Shown here one piece after another: positions 1 through 7,017 of a DNA stretch of 8,579 nt. The notes beneath the pieces were generated by a model. That model ran no database searches, was not told the DNA's origin, and worked only from the letters and a program-made list of their open reading frames with translations. The stretch is from Actinomycetota bacterium (GTDB taxonomy: Bacteria; Actinomycetota; UBA4738; HRBIN12). The stretch lies in assembly GCA_004366195.1 (NCBI GenBank), contig SIRV01000036.1, forward strand, positions 1 through 8,579, given 5' to 3'. Positions within the stretch are counted from its first letter, which is position 1. Every line of letters begins with the position of its first letter. The position numbers and the translations under genes are program-made.

Positions 1-6
1 AGGAGG
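1..6 (+). promoter_or_regulatory. Ribosome binding site of pnp
   Basis: AGGAGG lies 11 nt before the ATG at 18, with a second purine stretch (GAGGG, 10-14) closer to it. This is a strong Shine-Dalgarno sequence and supports the ATG at 18 as the start. The promoter, and any upstream rpsO that often precedes pnp, would lie outside the window. Confidence 0.7.
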
Positions 7-17
7 AGCGAGGGCCG

Positions 18-2321
18 ATGGCCATCACCCTTTCCCGGAAGATCGGGAACCAGACCATGGTGTTCGAGACGGGCAAGCTCGCCCAGCTCGCACACGGATC
101 CGCGGTCGTGACCTACGGCGAGACCCAGGTGCTGGCGACCTGCACGACCGCGCCGCCCCGCGAGGGGATCGACTTCTTCCCGCTCACGGTGGACGTCGAG
201 GAGCGGATGTACGCCGCGGGGAAGATCCCCGGCGGCTTCTTCCGCCGCGAGGGCCGACCGTCGGAGACGGCCATCCTCACGGCGCGCCTCACCGATCGCC
301 CCATGCGGCCGAGCTTCGCCGAGGACTTCCGGGACGAGGTCCAGATCGTCCTCACGGTCCTCTCGGTGGACATGGCCAACCCGTACGACGTCCCCGGCAT
401 GAACGCGGCGAGCCTCGCCACGCTCCTCGCCGGGCTGCCGTTCGAGGGCCCGATCGGCGCGGTCCGGATGGGGCTCATCGACGGCACGTGGGCGGTGAAC
501 CCCACCTTCCAGGACCTCGAGGAGGCCACCTTCGACGCGGTCGTGGCGGGTCGCCGGAACGATCGTGGCGAGATCGACATCCTGATGATCGAGGGCGAGG
601 CTCCGGACAACACCTGGACGCTGCTCCACGGTGACCGCGGGGCGGTCGCCCCCACCGAGGAGGTCGTCGCCGAGGGCCTGGAGGCCGCCAAGCGCGCCAT
701 CGCCGAGATGATCGACTTCCAGCAGGAGTTCATCGCGCTCTGCGACGTGGAGCCGCGGGAGTGGACGCCGCGCCCGGCGTACTCGCCGGAGACCCTCGAG
801 GCCGTCGAGGCCTTCGCGCGCCCGCGCCTGGAGGAGGCGATCGTGCCGGACAAGGCCGAGCGCGAGGCCCGGCTGGAGGCCCTGAAGGAGGAGCTCAAGG
901 CCCACCTCCTCGAGGTCTGGGGCGAGGAGCTGTTCGCCGGGCGCCAGGCGGAGATCTCGCCGGCCTTCAAGGAGGTCCAGAAGCGGGTCATGCGCCGCCG
1001 CGTGATCGAGCAGGGCGTGCGCCTGGACGGGCGCGGGCCCCGCGACATCCGGCCCATCCACTGCGAGGTGGGGCTCGTGCCCCGGGCCCACGGCTCGAGC
1101 CTGTTCCAGCGAGGCGAGACGCAGGTCCTGAACGTGACCACCCTCGGGATGCTGCGGATGACCCAGATGATCGACACCCTGGACCCCGAGGAGTCGAAGC
1201 GGTACATCCACCACTACAACTTCCCGCCGTTCTCCACCGGCGAGGTCGGCCGCATCGGCAGCCCCCGCCGGCGCGAGATCGGGCACGGCGCCCTCGCCGA
1301 GCGCGCCCTCGTCCCGGTGATCCCCTCGGAGGAGGAGTTCCCCTACGCGATCCGGCTCGTCTCCGACGTGCTGGCGAGCAACGGCTCCACGTCGATGGCG
1401 AGCGTGTGCGCCTCGACCCTCTCGCTCATGGACGCCGGGGTGCCGATCAAGGCGCCGGTCGCCGGGATCGCGATGGGCATGATCGCCGAGGACGGTCGGT
1501 ACGTGACGCTCACCGACATCCTCGGCGCCGAGGACGCCCTGGGGGACATGGACTTCAAGGTCGCCGGCACCCGGGACTTCGTGACGGCGATCCAGCTCGA
1601 CATGAAGGTGACGGGCCTGCCGGGAGAGGTGCTGGCCGAGGCCCTCAGGCAAGCGCGCGAGGCGCGGCTCAGGATCCTCGACGTGATGCTCCAGACGATC
1701 CCCGCCCCGCGCGAGGAGGTGAACCCGAAGGCGCCGCGGATCCTCACGATCCAGATCCCGGTGGACAAGATCGGCGAGGTCATCGGGCCGAAGGGGAAGC
1801 GGATCAACGAGATCATCGCGCTCACCGGGGCCGACATCGACATCCAGGACGACGGCACGGTGTTCATCGGCTCGCGCGAGGGGGCCGGGGCCGAGGAGGC
1901 CGCGCGGATGATCGAGGAGATCGCGAACCCCAGGCCGCTGCAGGTCGGGGAGACCTTCACCGGCAAGGTCGTGAAGCTCGCCACCTTCGGCGCCTTCGTG
2001 AACCTCGTGCCGGGCCGCGACGGGCTCGTGCACATCTCCAAGCTCGGCCGGGGCCGGCGCCTCGCGAGCATGGAGGAGTCGGGGCTCAAGGAGGGCGACA
2101 CCATCGAGGTCGAGATCCAGGACATCGACGCGATGGGGAAGATCAGCCTTCGGCCGATCGGGCCGGAGTGGGAGGCCCCCGAGGGGACCCCCGCCGAGGA
2201 GCATCCTCGCCGACCCGAGGGCGTGCGTCGACCCGAGGGCGAGCGTCGCGGCGAAGGTGAGCGTCGACCCCGTCGCCGGCCCCGTCGTGACCGCGGCCGG
2301 GACGAGCGCCGGGACGGCTAA
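18..2321 (+). CDS. pnp: Polyribonucleotide nucleotidyltransferase (PNPase)
   Basis: PNPase is a cytoplasmic, trimeric 3'-5' exoribonuclease. It degrades RNA by phosphorolysis, releasing nucleoside diphosphates, and can run in reverse to add tails. The 767-residue protein has the full family layout. A first RNase PH-like core lies at about 10-145, with the FFRREGRPSE phosphate/RNA-binding stretch near 74-83. A helical linker at about 240-325 is followed by the catalytic second RNase PH-like core at about 330-560. This core has SNGSTSMASVC near 454-464 and EDALGDMDFK at 505-514, whose Asp506 and Asp512 match the catalytic aspartates of E. coli PNPase. A KH domain (about 573-635, GPKG loop 590-593) and an S1 domain (about 643-713) follow. 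After residue 714 comes an arginine-rich tail of about 50 residues containing a short repeat, which is unusual. A strong Shine-Dalgarno supports the start. It is the first visible gene of a packed run, 6 nt before the M16 peptidase. Confidence 0.97.
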   Translation: MAITLSRKIGNQTMVFETGKLAQLAHGSAVVTYGETQVLATCTTAPPREGIDFFPLTVDVEERMYAAGKIPGGFFRREGRPSETAILTARLTDRPMRPSFAEDFRDEVQIVLTVLSVDMANPYDVPGMNAASLATLLAGLPFEGPIGAVRMGLIDGTWAVNPTFQDLEEATFDAVVAGRRNDRGEIDILMIEGEAPDNTWTLLHGDRGAVAPTEEVVAEGLEAAKRAIAEMIDFQQEFIALCDVEPREWTPRPAYSPETLEAVEAFARPRLEEAIVPDKAEREARLEALKEELKAHLLEVWGEELFAGRQAEISPAFKEVQKRVMRRRVIEQGVRLDGRGPRDIRPIHCEVGLVPRAHGSSLFQRGETQVLNVTTLGMLRMTQMIDTLDPEESKRYIHHYNFPPFSTGEVGRIGSPRRREIGHGALAERALVPVIPSEEEFPYAIRLVSDVLASNGSTSMASVCASTLSLMDAGVPIKAPVAGIAMGMIAEDGRYVTLTDILGAEDALGDMDFKVAGTRDFVTAIQLDMKVTGLPGEVLAEALRQAREARLRILDVMLQTIPAPREEVNPKAPRILTIQIPVDKIGEVIGPKGKRINEIIALTGADIDIQDDGTVFIGSREGAGAEEAARMIEEIANPRPLQVGETFTGKVVKLATFGAFVNLVPGRDGLVHISKLGRGRRLASMEESGLKEGDTIEVEIQDIDAMGKISLRPIGPEWEAPEGTPAEEHPRRPEGVRRPEGERRGEGERRPRRRPRRDRGRDERRDG
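2208..2261 (+). repeat. Three-copy 18-nt imperfect tandem repeat in the pnp 3' end
   Basis: Three consecutive in-frame 18-nt units at 2208-2225, 2226-2243 and 2244-2261 encode RRPEGV, RRPEGE and RRGEGE (residues 731-748). The first two differ at only two bases and the third has diverged more. A degenerate arginine-rich continuation runs to the stop codon. The unit length keeps the reading frame, as expected for a repeat that expands or contracts within a disordered protein tail. Confidence 0.75.
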
Positions 2322-2327
2322 GCCCCG

Positions 2328-3587
2328 ATGGCGATCCGGCGAACCGGGTTCGGCTCCGGGCTGCGCGTCGTCACCGAGCGGATGCCGGGGCTCCACTCCG
2401 TGGCGCTCGGCTTCTGGGTGCTCGCCGGCTCCCGGGACGAGCCGCCGCCCATCAGCGGCGCCAGCCACTTCCTCGAGCACCTGCTGTTCAAGGGGACGCG
2501 CACGCGGAGCGCGCGGGACATCGCCGAGGCCTTCGACGCCGTCGGCGGGGACGTGAACGCCTTCACCGCGAAGGAGTACACGGCCTACTACGCCCGGGTG
2601 CTCGACCGCGACCTGCCGATGGCCGTCGAGCACCTGGCCGACATGATCCAGCACTCGGTGCTGCGGGCCTCCGACCTGGAGTCGGAGCGGCAGGTCATCC
2701 TGGAGGAGATCAACGTCCACGAGGACACCCCCGACGACCTCGTCCACGACCTGTTCACCGAGACGCTGTGGCCGGGGCACCCGCTCGGTCGGCCGGTGCT
2801 CGGCACGCGCGAGAGCGTGAAGGCGGCCACGCGCGAGCAGATCCGCCGCTTCTACCGCCGGCACTACGTGCCGGGGAACCTCGTCGTGGTCGCCGCCGGG
2901 AGCGTCGACCACGACGACCTGCTGCGGCTCCTCGGTGACGTCATGGACACGGGGCCGGTGCTGGAGGAGGGCCCCGGGAACTTCCACCTGCGGACGGCGG
3001 AGCGGCCGCCCGAGCCTTCCGGGCGCTCGCGAACCGTCCGCCGGAGCACGGAGCAGGCCCACATCTGCGTGGGGACGAACGGGCTCTCGCGCCAGGATCC
3101 GGACCGGTTCGCCTTCGGGATCGTGAACGCCGCCCTCGGGGGCGGGATGTCCTCCCGCCTGTTCCAGGAGATCCGCGAGCGGCGCGGGCTCGCGTACTCG
3201 GTGTACAGCTACCACACGATGTACGCGGAGGCCGGCCTGTGGTGCGCGTACGCGGGGACGACCCCGGGGCGGGCGCGGGAGGTGCTCGACCTGATCCGGC
3301 GCGAGATCGAGGACGTGGCCGAGCACGGCCTGTCCGACGAGGAGCTGGAGCGGGCCCGCGGCCACGTGAAGGGCGCGCTCGTGCTCTCCCAGGACGATCC
3401 CGGCAGCCGGATGTCGCGCCTCGGCCGCTCCGAGATCGCCCACGGCGAGATCCTCACCGTGGGCGAGATGCTGCGCCGCTTCGACCGCGTGGGCCCGGAG
3501 GACGTGCGCCGGGTCGCCAAGCGCGTCCTCACTCAACCGATCTCCGTCACCGTCCTCGGACCGTTCCGGAAAGGAGCGCTCGCATGA
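2328..3587 (+). CDS. M16-family zinc metallopeptidase (MlpA/processing-peptidase type)
   Basis: This is a predicted cytoplasmic zinc peptidase of the pitrilysin/mitochondrial processing peptidase clan, 419 residues. That is the normal size for single-chain bacterial members, which usually pair as dimers. The inverted zinc motif HFLEH is at 47-51 (ligands His47 and His51, catalytic Glu50), and the distal glutamate ligand is expected at Glu126/127 in ILEEI. The N-terminal M16 domain spans about 10-155 and the C-terminal inactive domain about 175-395. The latter contains GGGMSSRLFQEIRE (271-284) followed by RRGLAYSVYS (285-294), the Arg/Tyr substrate-binding region. It starts 6 nt after pnp with no strong Shine-Dalgarno, so coupling to pnp is likely, and its stop overlaps the dapB start (ATGA). 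B. subtilis mlpA sits near pnpA in the same way. The natural substrate cannot be told from the sequence. Confidence 0.93.
   Translation: MAIRRTGFGSGLRVVTERMPGLHSVALGFWVLAGSRDEPPPISGASHFLEHLLFKGTRTRSARDIAEAFDAVGGDVNAFTAKEYTAYYARVLDRDLPMAVEHLADMIQHSVLRASDLESERQVILEEINVHEDTPDDLVHDLFTETLWPGHPLGRPVLGTRESVKAATREQIRRFYRRHYVPGNLVVVAAGSVDHDDLLRLLGDVMDTGPVLEEGPGNFHLRTAERPPEPSGRSRTVRRSTEQAHICVGTNGLSRQDPDRFAFGIVNAALGGGMSSRLFQEIRERRGLAYSVYSYHTMYAEAGLWCAYAGTTPGRAREVLDLIRREIEDVAEHGLSDEELERARGHVKGALVLSQDDPGSRMSRLGRSEIAHGEILTVGEMLRRFDRVGPEDVRRVAKRVLTQPISVTVLGPFRKGALA
3571..3576 (+). promoter_or_regulatory. Ribosome binding site of dapB
   Basis: AAGGAG, 7 nt before the ATG at 3584 and lying inside the end of the peptidase gene. 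It fixes the dapB start at the ATGA overlap rather than at any of the further-upstream in-frame starts, which would add over 100 residues of low-complexity sequence with no family match. Confidence 0.75.
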
Positions 3588-4390
3588 TCCGCGTCGGCGT
3601 CATCGGGGCGTGCGGGCGGATGGGCCAGATGGTCTGCCGCGCCGTCGCCGAGGCGCCCGACCTCGCGCTGGTCGCGGCGATCGACCGCTCCCGGGTCGGC
3701 CAGCCGATCGGGCCGCTCATCGGCCATCCCAAGATCGACGTCCCGATCTCGGAGGAGCTCGACCGCCTGCTCGAGGCCGAGGTCGAGGTGGCCGTGGACT
3801 TCACCCACCCCGACGTCGTGATGGACAACATCCGTTGGTGCGTGACCCACGCGATCCACCTCGTCGTCGGGACGACCGGCATCGGCGACCCCGAGCTCGC
3901 CGAGATCCGGTCGCTGCTCGAGTCGGAGGGCTCGGAGTCGAACGTGATCGTGGCACCGAACTTCGCCCTGGGAGCCGTGCTGATGCAGCGGTTCGCCGCC
4001 CAGGCCGTCCGGTTCTTCCCGGCGGTGGAGGTCATCGAGCTCCACCACGACCGCAAGGCCGACGCCCCCTCGGGGACGGCCCTCGCCACCGTCCGTCGGC
4101 TGCTCGAGGAGCGGCGCGAGGGCTACCGCGGGCCGGCCGGGGAGAGCGTGGCCGGCGTCCGGGGGCGGGGGGTGGAGGGTGTTCGGGTGCACTCGGTGCG
4201 CCTGCCGGGGCTCGTCGCTCACCAAGAGGTGATCTTCGGCGGCCCCGGTCAGACCCTCACCATCCGTCACGACTCGACCGACCGCTCCTCGTTCATGCCG
4301 GGGGTGCTCATGGCGATCCGCGCCGTTATGACGCGGCCGGGGCTCACGGTCGGCCTCGAGCCGCTGCTCGACCTGCCGCCGGCGCCGTGA
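3584..4390 (+). CDS. dapB: 4-hydroxy-tetrahydrodipicolinate reductase
   Basis: DapB is a cytoplasmic tetramer that uses NAD(P)H to reduce 4-hydroxy-tetrahydrodipicolinate to tetrahydrodipicolinate, in the diaminopimelate/lysine pathway. The 268-residue protein has an N-terminal Rossmann domain with the dinucleotide motif GACGRMG (8-14), VDFTHPDVVM (71-80) and VVGTTG (94-99). The substrate-binding domain holds ELHHDRKADAPSGTA (152-166). By alignment with E. coli, His154 is the proton donor and Lys158 the second catalytic residue. The family signature APNFALGAVLMQRF is at 124-137. The ATG overlaps the peptidase stop as ATGA and has a good Shine-Dalgarno; the TGA stop overlaps the next GTG. The protein is slightly longer than typical actinobacterial DapB, partly through a loop near 110-121. 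No dapA follows it here, unlike in many relatives. Confidence 0.96.
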   Translation: MIRVGVIGACGRMGQMVCRAVAEAPDLALVAAIDRSRVGQPIGPLIGHPKIDVPISEELDRLLEAEVEVAVDFTHPDVVMDNIRWCVTHAIHLVVGTTGIGDPELAEIRSLLESEGSESNVIVAPNFALGAVLMQRFAAQAVRFFPAVEVIELHHDRKADAPSGTALATVRRLLEERREGYRGPAGESVAGVRGRGVEGVRVHSVRLPGLVAHQEVIFGGPGQTLTIRHDSTDRSSFMPGVLMAIRAVMTRPGLTVGLEPLLDLPPAP

Positions 4391-5166
4391 CGATCCGCGT
4401 CGCCTGCCTGTTCGCCCACCCCGACGACGACACGTACGGGGTCGGCGGCACGATGGCGCGGCTCGCCGGCCGGGACCTCGCGCTCACCGTGGTGCTCGCC
4501 ACGAGCGGGGAGGCGGGCGAGATCGCCGACCCCAGCCTCGCGACGCGCGACACCCTCGGCGCCGTGCGGGAGGCCGAGGATCGCGCGTCCTGGGCCGCGC
4601 TGGGTCTCGAGCCGGACCTTCGCTTCCTCCGCTACCCCGACGGCCGGGTGTCGGGGGTGGCGCCGGAGGACCTCGTGGGAGCGTTCGTCGCGATCCTCCT
4701 CGAGGTGAGGCCGCACGTCGTGGTGACCTTCGGCCCGGACGGCGTCACCGGCCACCCCGATCACGTCGCGGTGGGCCGGGCTGCGACGGAGGCCTTCCAC
4801 ATCGCCCGGGGGCAGGCGGTCGAGGGTTTCGAGCGCCTCCTGTACACGGTGCTCTCCGAGGAGCGGGTGGCCGGTCTGAACGAGGCCCTGCGGGCCAGGG
4901 GGATGGACCCGCTCGACCCGCTCCAGCCGCTCGTGCCCCGAGGGGTGCCAGGGGGGCGGATCGGGATCGTGGTGGACTGCTCCGACGTGCTGGCGCGCAA
5001 GGTCGAGGCGCTCCGGTGCCACCGGACCCAGGGCGAGCTCGAGGACCTCCCGTACGAGCTGTGGCCGGCCGTGCTGGGACGGGAGGAGTTCGAGATCGCG
5101 TGGCCCGAACGGCCCGCGGGCGCGCCGGTCCTCCGCGACGTGCTGGCGGGCCTCTCGACCGCGTAG
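4387..5166 (+). CDS. LmbE/PIG-L family N-deacetylase
   Basis: This is a predicted zinc-dependent deacetylase of the GlcNAc-PI de-N-acetylase family, 259 residues. Known relatives remove acetyl or acyl groups from glucosamine-type substrates, including MshB in mycothiol synthesis, Mca in mycothiol-conjugate detoxification and BshB in bacillithiol synthesis. The Rossmann-like fold begins IRVACLFAHPDDD. His11 and Asp14 are zinc ligands and Asp13 is the likely general base. The third ligand, His126, is in GHPDHVAVG (122-130). CHRTQ at 211-215 matches the conserved H-x-(S/T)-Q near the family's C-terminal end. The motif ends in Asp15 where Glu is usual. The GTG start overlaps the dapB stop (GTGA) with no visible Shine-Dalgarno, so translation probably depends on dapB. 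I cannot choose between MshB-like, Mca-like and other substrates. Confidence 0.88.
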   Translation: MTIRVACLFAHPDDDTYGVGGTMARLAGRDLALTVVLATSGEAGEIADPSLATRDTLGAVREAEDRASWAALGLEPDLRFLRYPDGRVSGVAPEDLVGAFVAILLEVRPHVVVTFGPDGVTGHPDHVAVGRAATEAFHIARGQAVEGFERLLYTVLSEERVAGLNEALRARGMDPLDPLQPLVPRGVPGGRIGIVVDCSDVLARKVEALRCHRTQGELEDLPYELWPAVLGREEFEIAWPERPAGAPVLRDVLAGLSTA

Positions 5167-5169
5167 GCT
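5164..5169 (+). promoter_or_regulatory. Candidate -10 box (TAGGCT) ahead of the acetyltransferase
   Basis: TAGGCT fits the TAnnnT form of actinobacterial -10 elements, and its TAG is also the deacetylase stop codon. Standard spacing puts the transcript start about 3 nt before the ATG at 5179, giving a near-leaderless mRNA. This agrees with the lack of a Shine-Dalgarno there. No matching -35 is seen, so this is a weak call. Confidence 0.3.
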
Positions 5170-5178
5170 GCCGGGGCC

Positions 5179-6396
5179 ATGGATCTCGAGATCCGGACCA
5201 TCGCCGAGCACGAGCTCGAGGCCTGGGTGCGGGCGAACGAGGCGGCGTTCGGCGCGGACGCCGATCCCGACGACGTCGCGCGCGAGCGCGAGGTCACCGA
5301 GCTCGATCGGGCCTTCGCCACCCTCGACGGCGAGGAGATCGTCGGCACCGCCGCGGCCTACTCGTTCCGGATGCGCGTGCCGGGCGGCGCCGACGTCCCG
5401 ACGGCGGGGGTGACGATGGTGGGGGTCAAGCCGAGCCACCGTCGTCGCGGCATCAACACCGCGATGATGCGACGGCTGCTGGAGCAGGCGCGCGAGCGCC
5501 GCGAGCCGCTCGCCGCGCTCTTCTCCTCGGAGGGCCCGATCTACGGCCGCTTCGGGTACGGCATGGCCACGCTCCAGGGCTCGATCGACCTGGAGAGGGC
5601 CTACGCCGCCTTCGTGCCCTCGTACCGCCCGACCGGTCGCGTCCGCCTCCGCTCCTTCGAGGAGGCCGTCCCCACGCTGGTGGAGGTCTACGCCCACGCC
5701 CGCGTGGAGCGCCCCGGAGCGATCGAGCTCGATGAGCGCCACATGCGCTACGCCTTCCACGGCCACGGCGAGGAGAAGCGGCTGCCGTTCTTCGTCGCCG
5801 TGCACGGGACCGACGGCCGCCCCGACGGCTACGCGGTCTACAAGGTCAAGCACGAGTGGCCGAAGGGGATCCCCGGCAACGAGCTCATGCTCTACGACCT
5901 CCAGGCCACGACGCCCCAGGCCTACGCGGATCTGTGGCGGTTCGTGCTCGACGTGGACCTGATCCGCCACGTCACGGCCTGGGACCGCCCGGCCGACGAA
6001 CCGCTCCTCCACCTCCTGGCCGACCCCCGGCGGCTCCGCCTCACCCTCCGCGACGGCCTGTGGGTCCGGCTGGTCGACGTGCCGGCCGCCCTCGAGGCGC
6101 GCGGGTATGCAGCGGCGGGCCGGCTGGTCCTCGAGGTCCGGGACGCCTTCTGCCCGTGGAACGACGGCCGGTTCGCCCTGGACGCGGGGGGTGACGCCGC
6201 GCGGTGCCTCCGGACCGACGAGCCGCCGGACCTGGTGCTCGCGGTGGACGCGCTCGCGGCCGCGTACCTCGGCGGGGTCCGCCTCCACGACCTGTGGCGC
6301 GCCGGGCGCATCGAGGCGGCGGCGCCCGGCGCCCTCGAGCTCGGCGACCGCATGCTCGCGACGACCGCGGCTCCCTGGTGCCCGATGGCGTTCTGA
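5179..6396 (+). CDS. Eis-like GNAT family N-acetyltransferase
   Basis: This 405-residue protein has the three-part layout of mycobacterial Eis (enhanced intracellular survival). An N-terminal GNAT domain covers about 1-140, a second degenerate GNAT-like domain about 150-290, and an SCP2-like C-terminal domain about 295-405. Acetyl-CoA binding is shown by GVKPSHRRRGINTAMMRRL (82-100). The family stretch SSEGPIYGRFGYGMAT (116-131) carries the tyrosine expected to act as general acid, probably Tyr127. The chain ends in Phe405; in Eis the C-terminal carboxylate takes part in catalysis, so an intact end matters. Known Eis proteins form hexamers and acetylate amines such as those of aminoglycosides, but many homologues have unknown substrates. 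It starts 12 nt after the deacetylase with no clear Shine-Dalgarno, and ends 3 nt before a converging gene. Confidence 0.9.
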   Translation: MDLEIRTIAEHELEAWVRANEAAFGADADPDDVAREREVTELDRAFATLDGEEIVGTAAAYSFRMRVPGGADVPTAGVTMVGVKPSHRRRGINTAMMRRLLEQARERREPLAALFSSEGPIYGRFGYGMATLQGSIDLERAYAAFVPSYRPTGRVRLRSFEEAVPTLVEVYAHARVERPGAIELDERHMRYAFHGHGEEKRLPFFVAVHGTDGRPDGYAVYKVKHEWPKGIPGNELMLYDLQATTPQAYADLWRFVLDVDLIRHVTAWDRPADEPLLHLLADPRRLRLTLRDGLWVRLVDVPAALEARGYAAAGRLVLEVRDAFCPWNDGRFALDAGGDAARCLRTDEPPDLVLAVDALAAAYLGGVRLHDLWRAGRIEAAAPGALELGDRMLATTAAPWCPMAF

Positions 6397-6399
6397 AGG

Positions 6400-7017
6400 T
6401 CAGGCGAGCCCGAGCCCCTGCAGGGCGATCCACACCCCGAGGGCGCCGAGGCCGAGCGCGAGGACGTCGCCGAGGGCCCGGAGCGCGCGCTCGCCCACCC
6501 GGTGGGCTCCGGCCCCCAGCAGGACCATGGCCGAGTCCATGATCGACACCCCGACGAGGAGGGCGACGGCCGCCGCGAAAGCCGTCGCTCGTCCGCCGGC
6601 CTCGGCGGCCGACCCGATCACCGCGGCCCCGCTCGTGGCGAGGAACACGTAGACGCCGGGGTTCAGCAGGACGGTGACGACGCCGCGGACGGCGGGGTGG
6701 AGCCCGGGGCCGTCTCCCTCGGCGCGCCGTGGGCGCCGGTTCTCGCGGAAGGCGTCGACGGCGAGGAAGACGAGGAAGGCGCCGCCCACCACCTGGATCG
6801 CGCGCAGGAACCGCTCGCCCGGCTGGAGCGAGGACAGGCCGGCGGCGAGCCCGAGGAGCATGAGCCCGAAGGTGGCGTTCGCGCCGACCATGACCCGGAG
6901 GCCGCGGCCGATCCCGCCGCGGGCGGCCTCCGAGACGAGCAGGACCTGCACCGGGCCGGGAGACGTCCCGAGGGCGATGCCGAGGCCGAAGGCGGCGAGC
7001 GGCGCCTGCAGCTCCAC
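6400..7017 (-). CDS. LysE/RhtB-type translocator (amino acid exporter)
   Basis: This is a predicted inner-membrane exporter of the LysE superfamily, whose members export amino acids or related small molecules. From the chosen GTG at 7017 it has 205 residues, the family's usual size. Six hydrophobic segments lie near 6-28, 39-62, 72-90, 112-137, 145-168 and 181-203. The family motif GTSPGPVQ (17-24) is in the first segment, and LLNPGVYVF (117-125), the usual LNP motif, is in the fourth. A charged loop (90-104) separates segments three and four. A longer reading frame from 7083 adds 22 Arg/Pro-rich residues inside the upstream phosphatase gene and is unlikely. The GTG shares its first G with the TAG stop of that gene (TAGTG), pointing to translational coupling. 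The substrate is unknown; its family name does not prove lysine transport. Confidence 0.85.
   Translation of the reverse strand: MELQAPLAAFGLGIALGTSPGPVQVLLVSEAARGGIGRGLRVMVGANATFGLMLLGLAAGLSSLQPGERFLRAIQVVGGAFLVFLAVDAFRENRRPRRAEGDGPGLHPAVRGVVTVLLNPGVYVFLATSGAAVIGSAAEAGGRATAFAAAVALLVGVSIMDSAMVLLGAGAHRVGERALRALGDVLALGLGALGVWIALQGLGLA

Noticed and set aside
113..2125. Two long minus-strand frames opposite pnp
   Set aside because: Ser/Arg-rich translations with no domain; shadows of the PNPase gene.
761..2260. A 499-codon plus-strand frame inside pnp
   Set aside because: Composition is nearly all Gly, Arg, Pro, Asp and Ala, as expected from reading GC-rich DNA out of frame.
3239..3583. In-frame extension of dapB upstream of 3584
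   Set aside because: The added stretch is low-complexity, lies within the peptidase gene and precedes the well-placed Shine-Dalgarno and the canonical DapB N-terminus.
4267..6288. A 673-codon open frame on the minus strand opposite dapB, the deacetylase and the acetyltransferase
   Set aside because: It has no family motif, is dominated by Arg, Gly, Glu, His and Pro, and lies opposite three recognised genes. High GC makes stop codons rare on the opposite strand.
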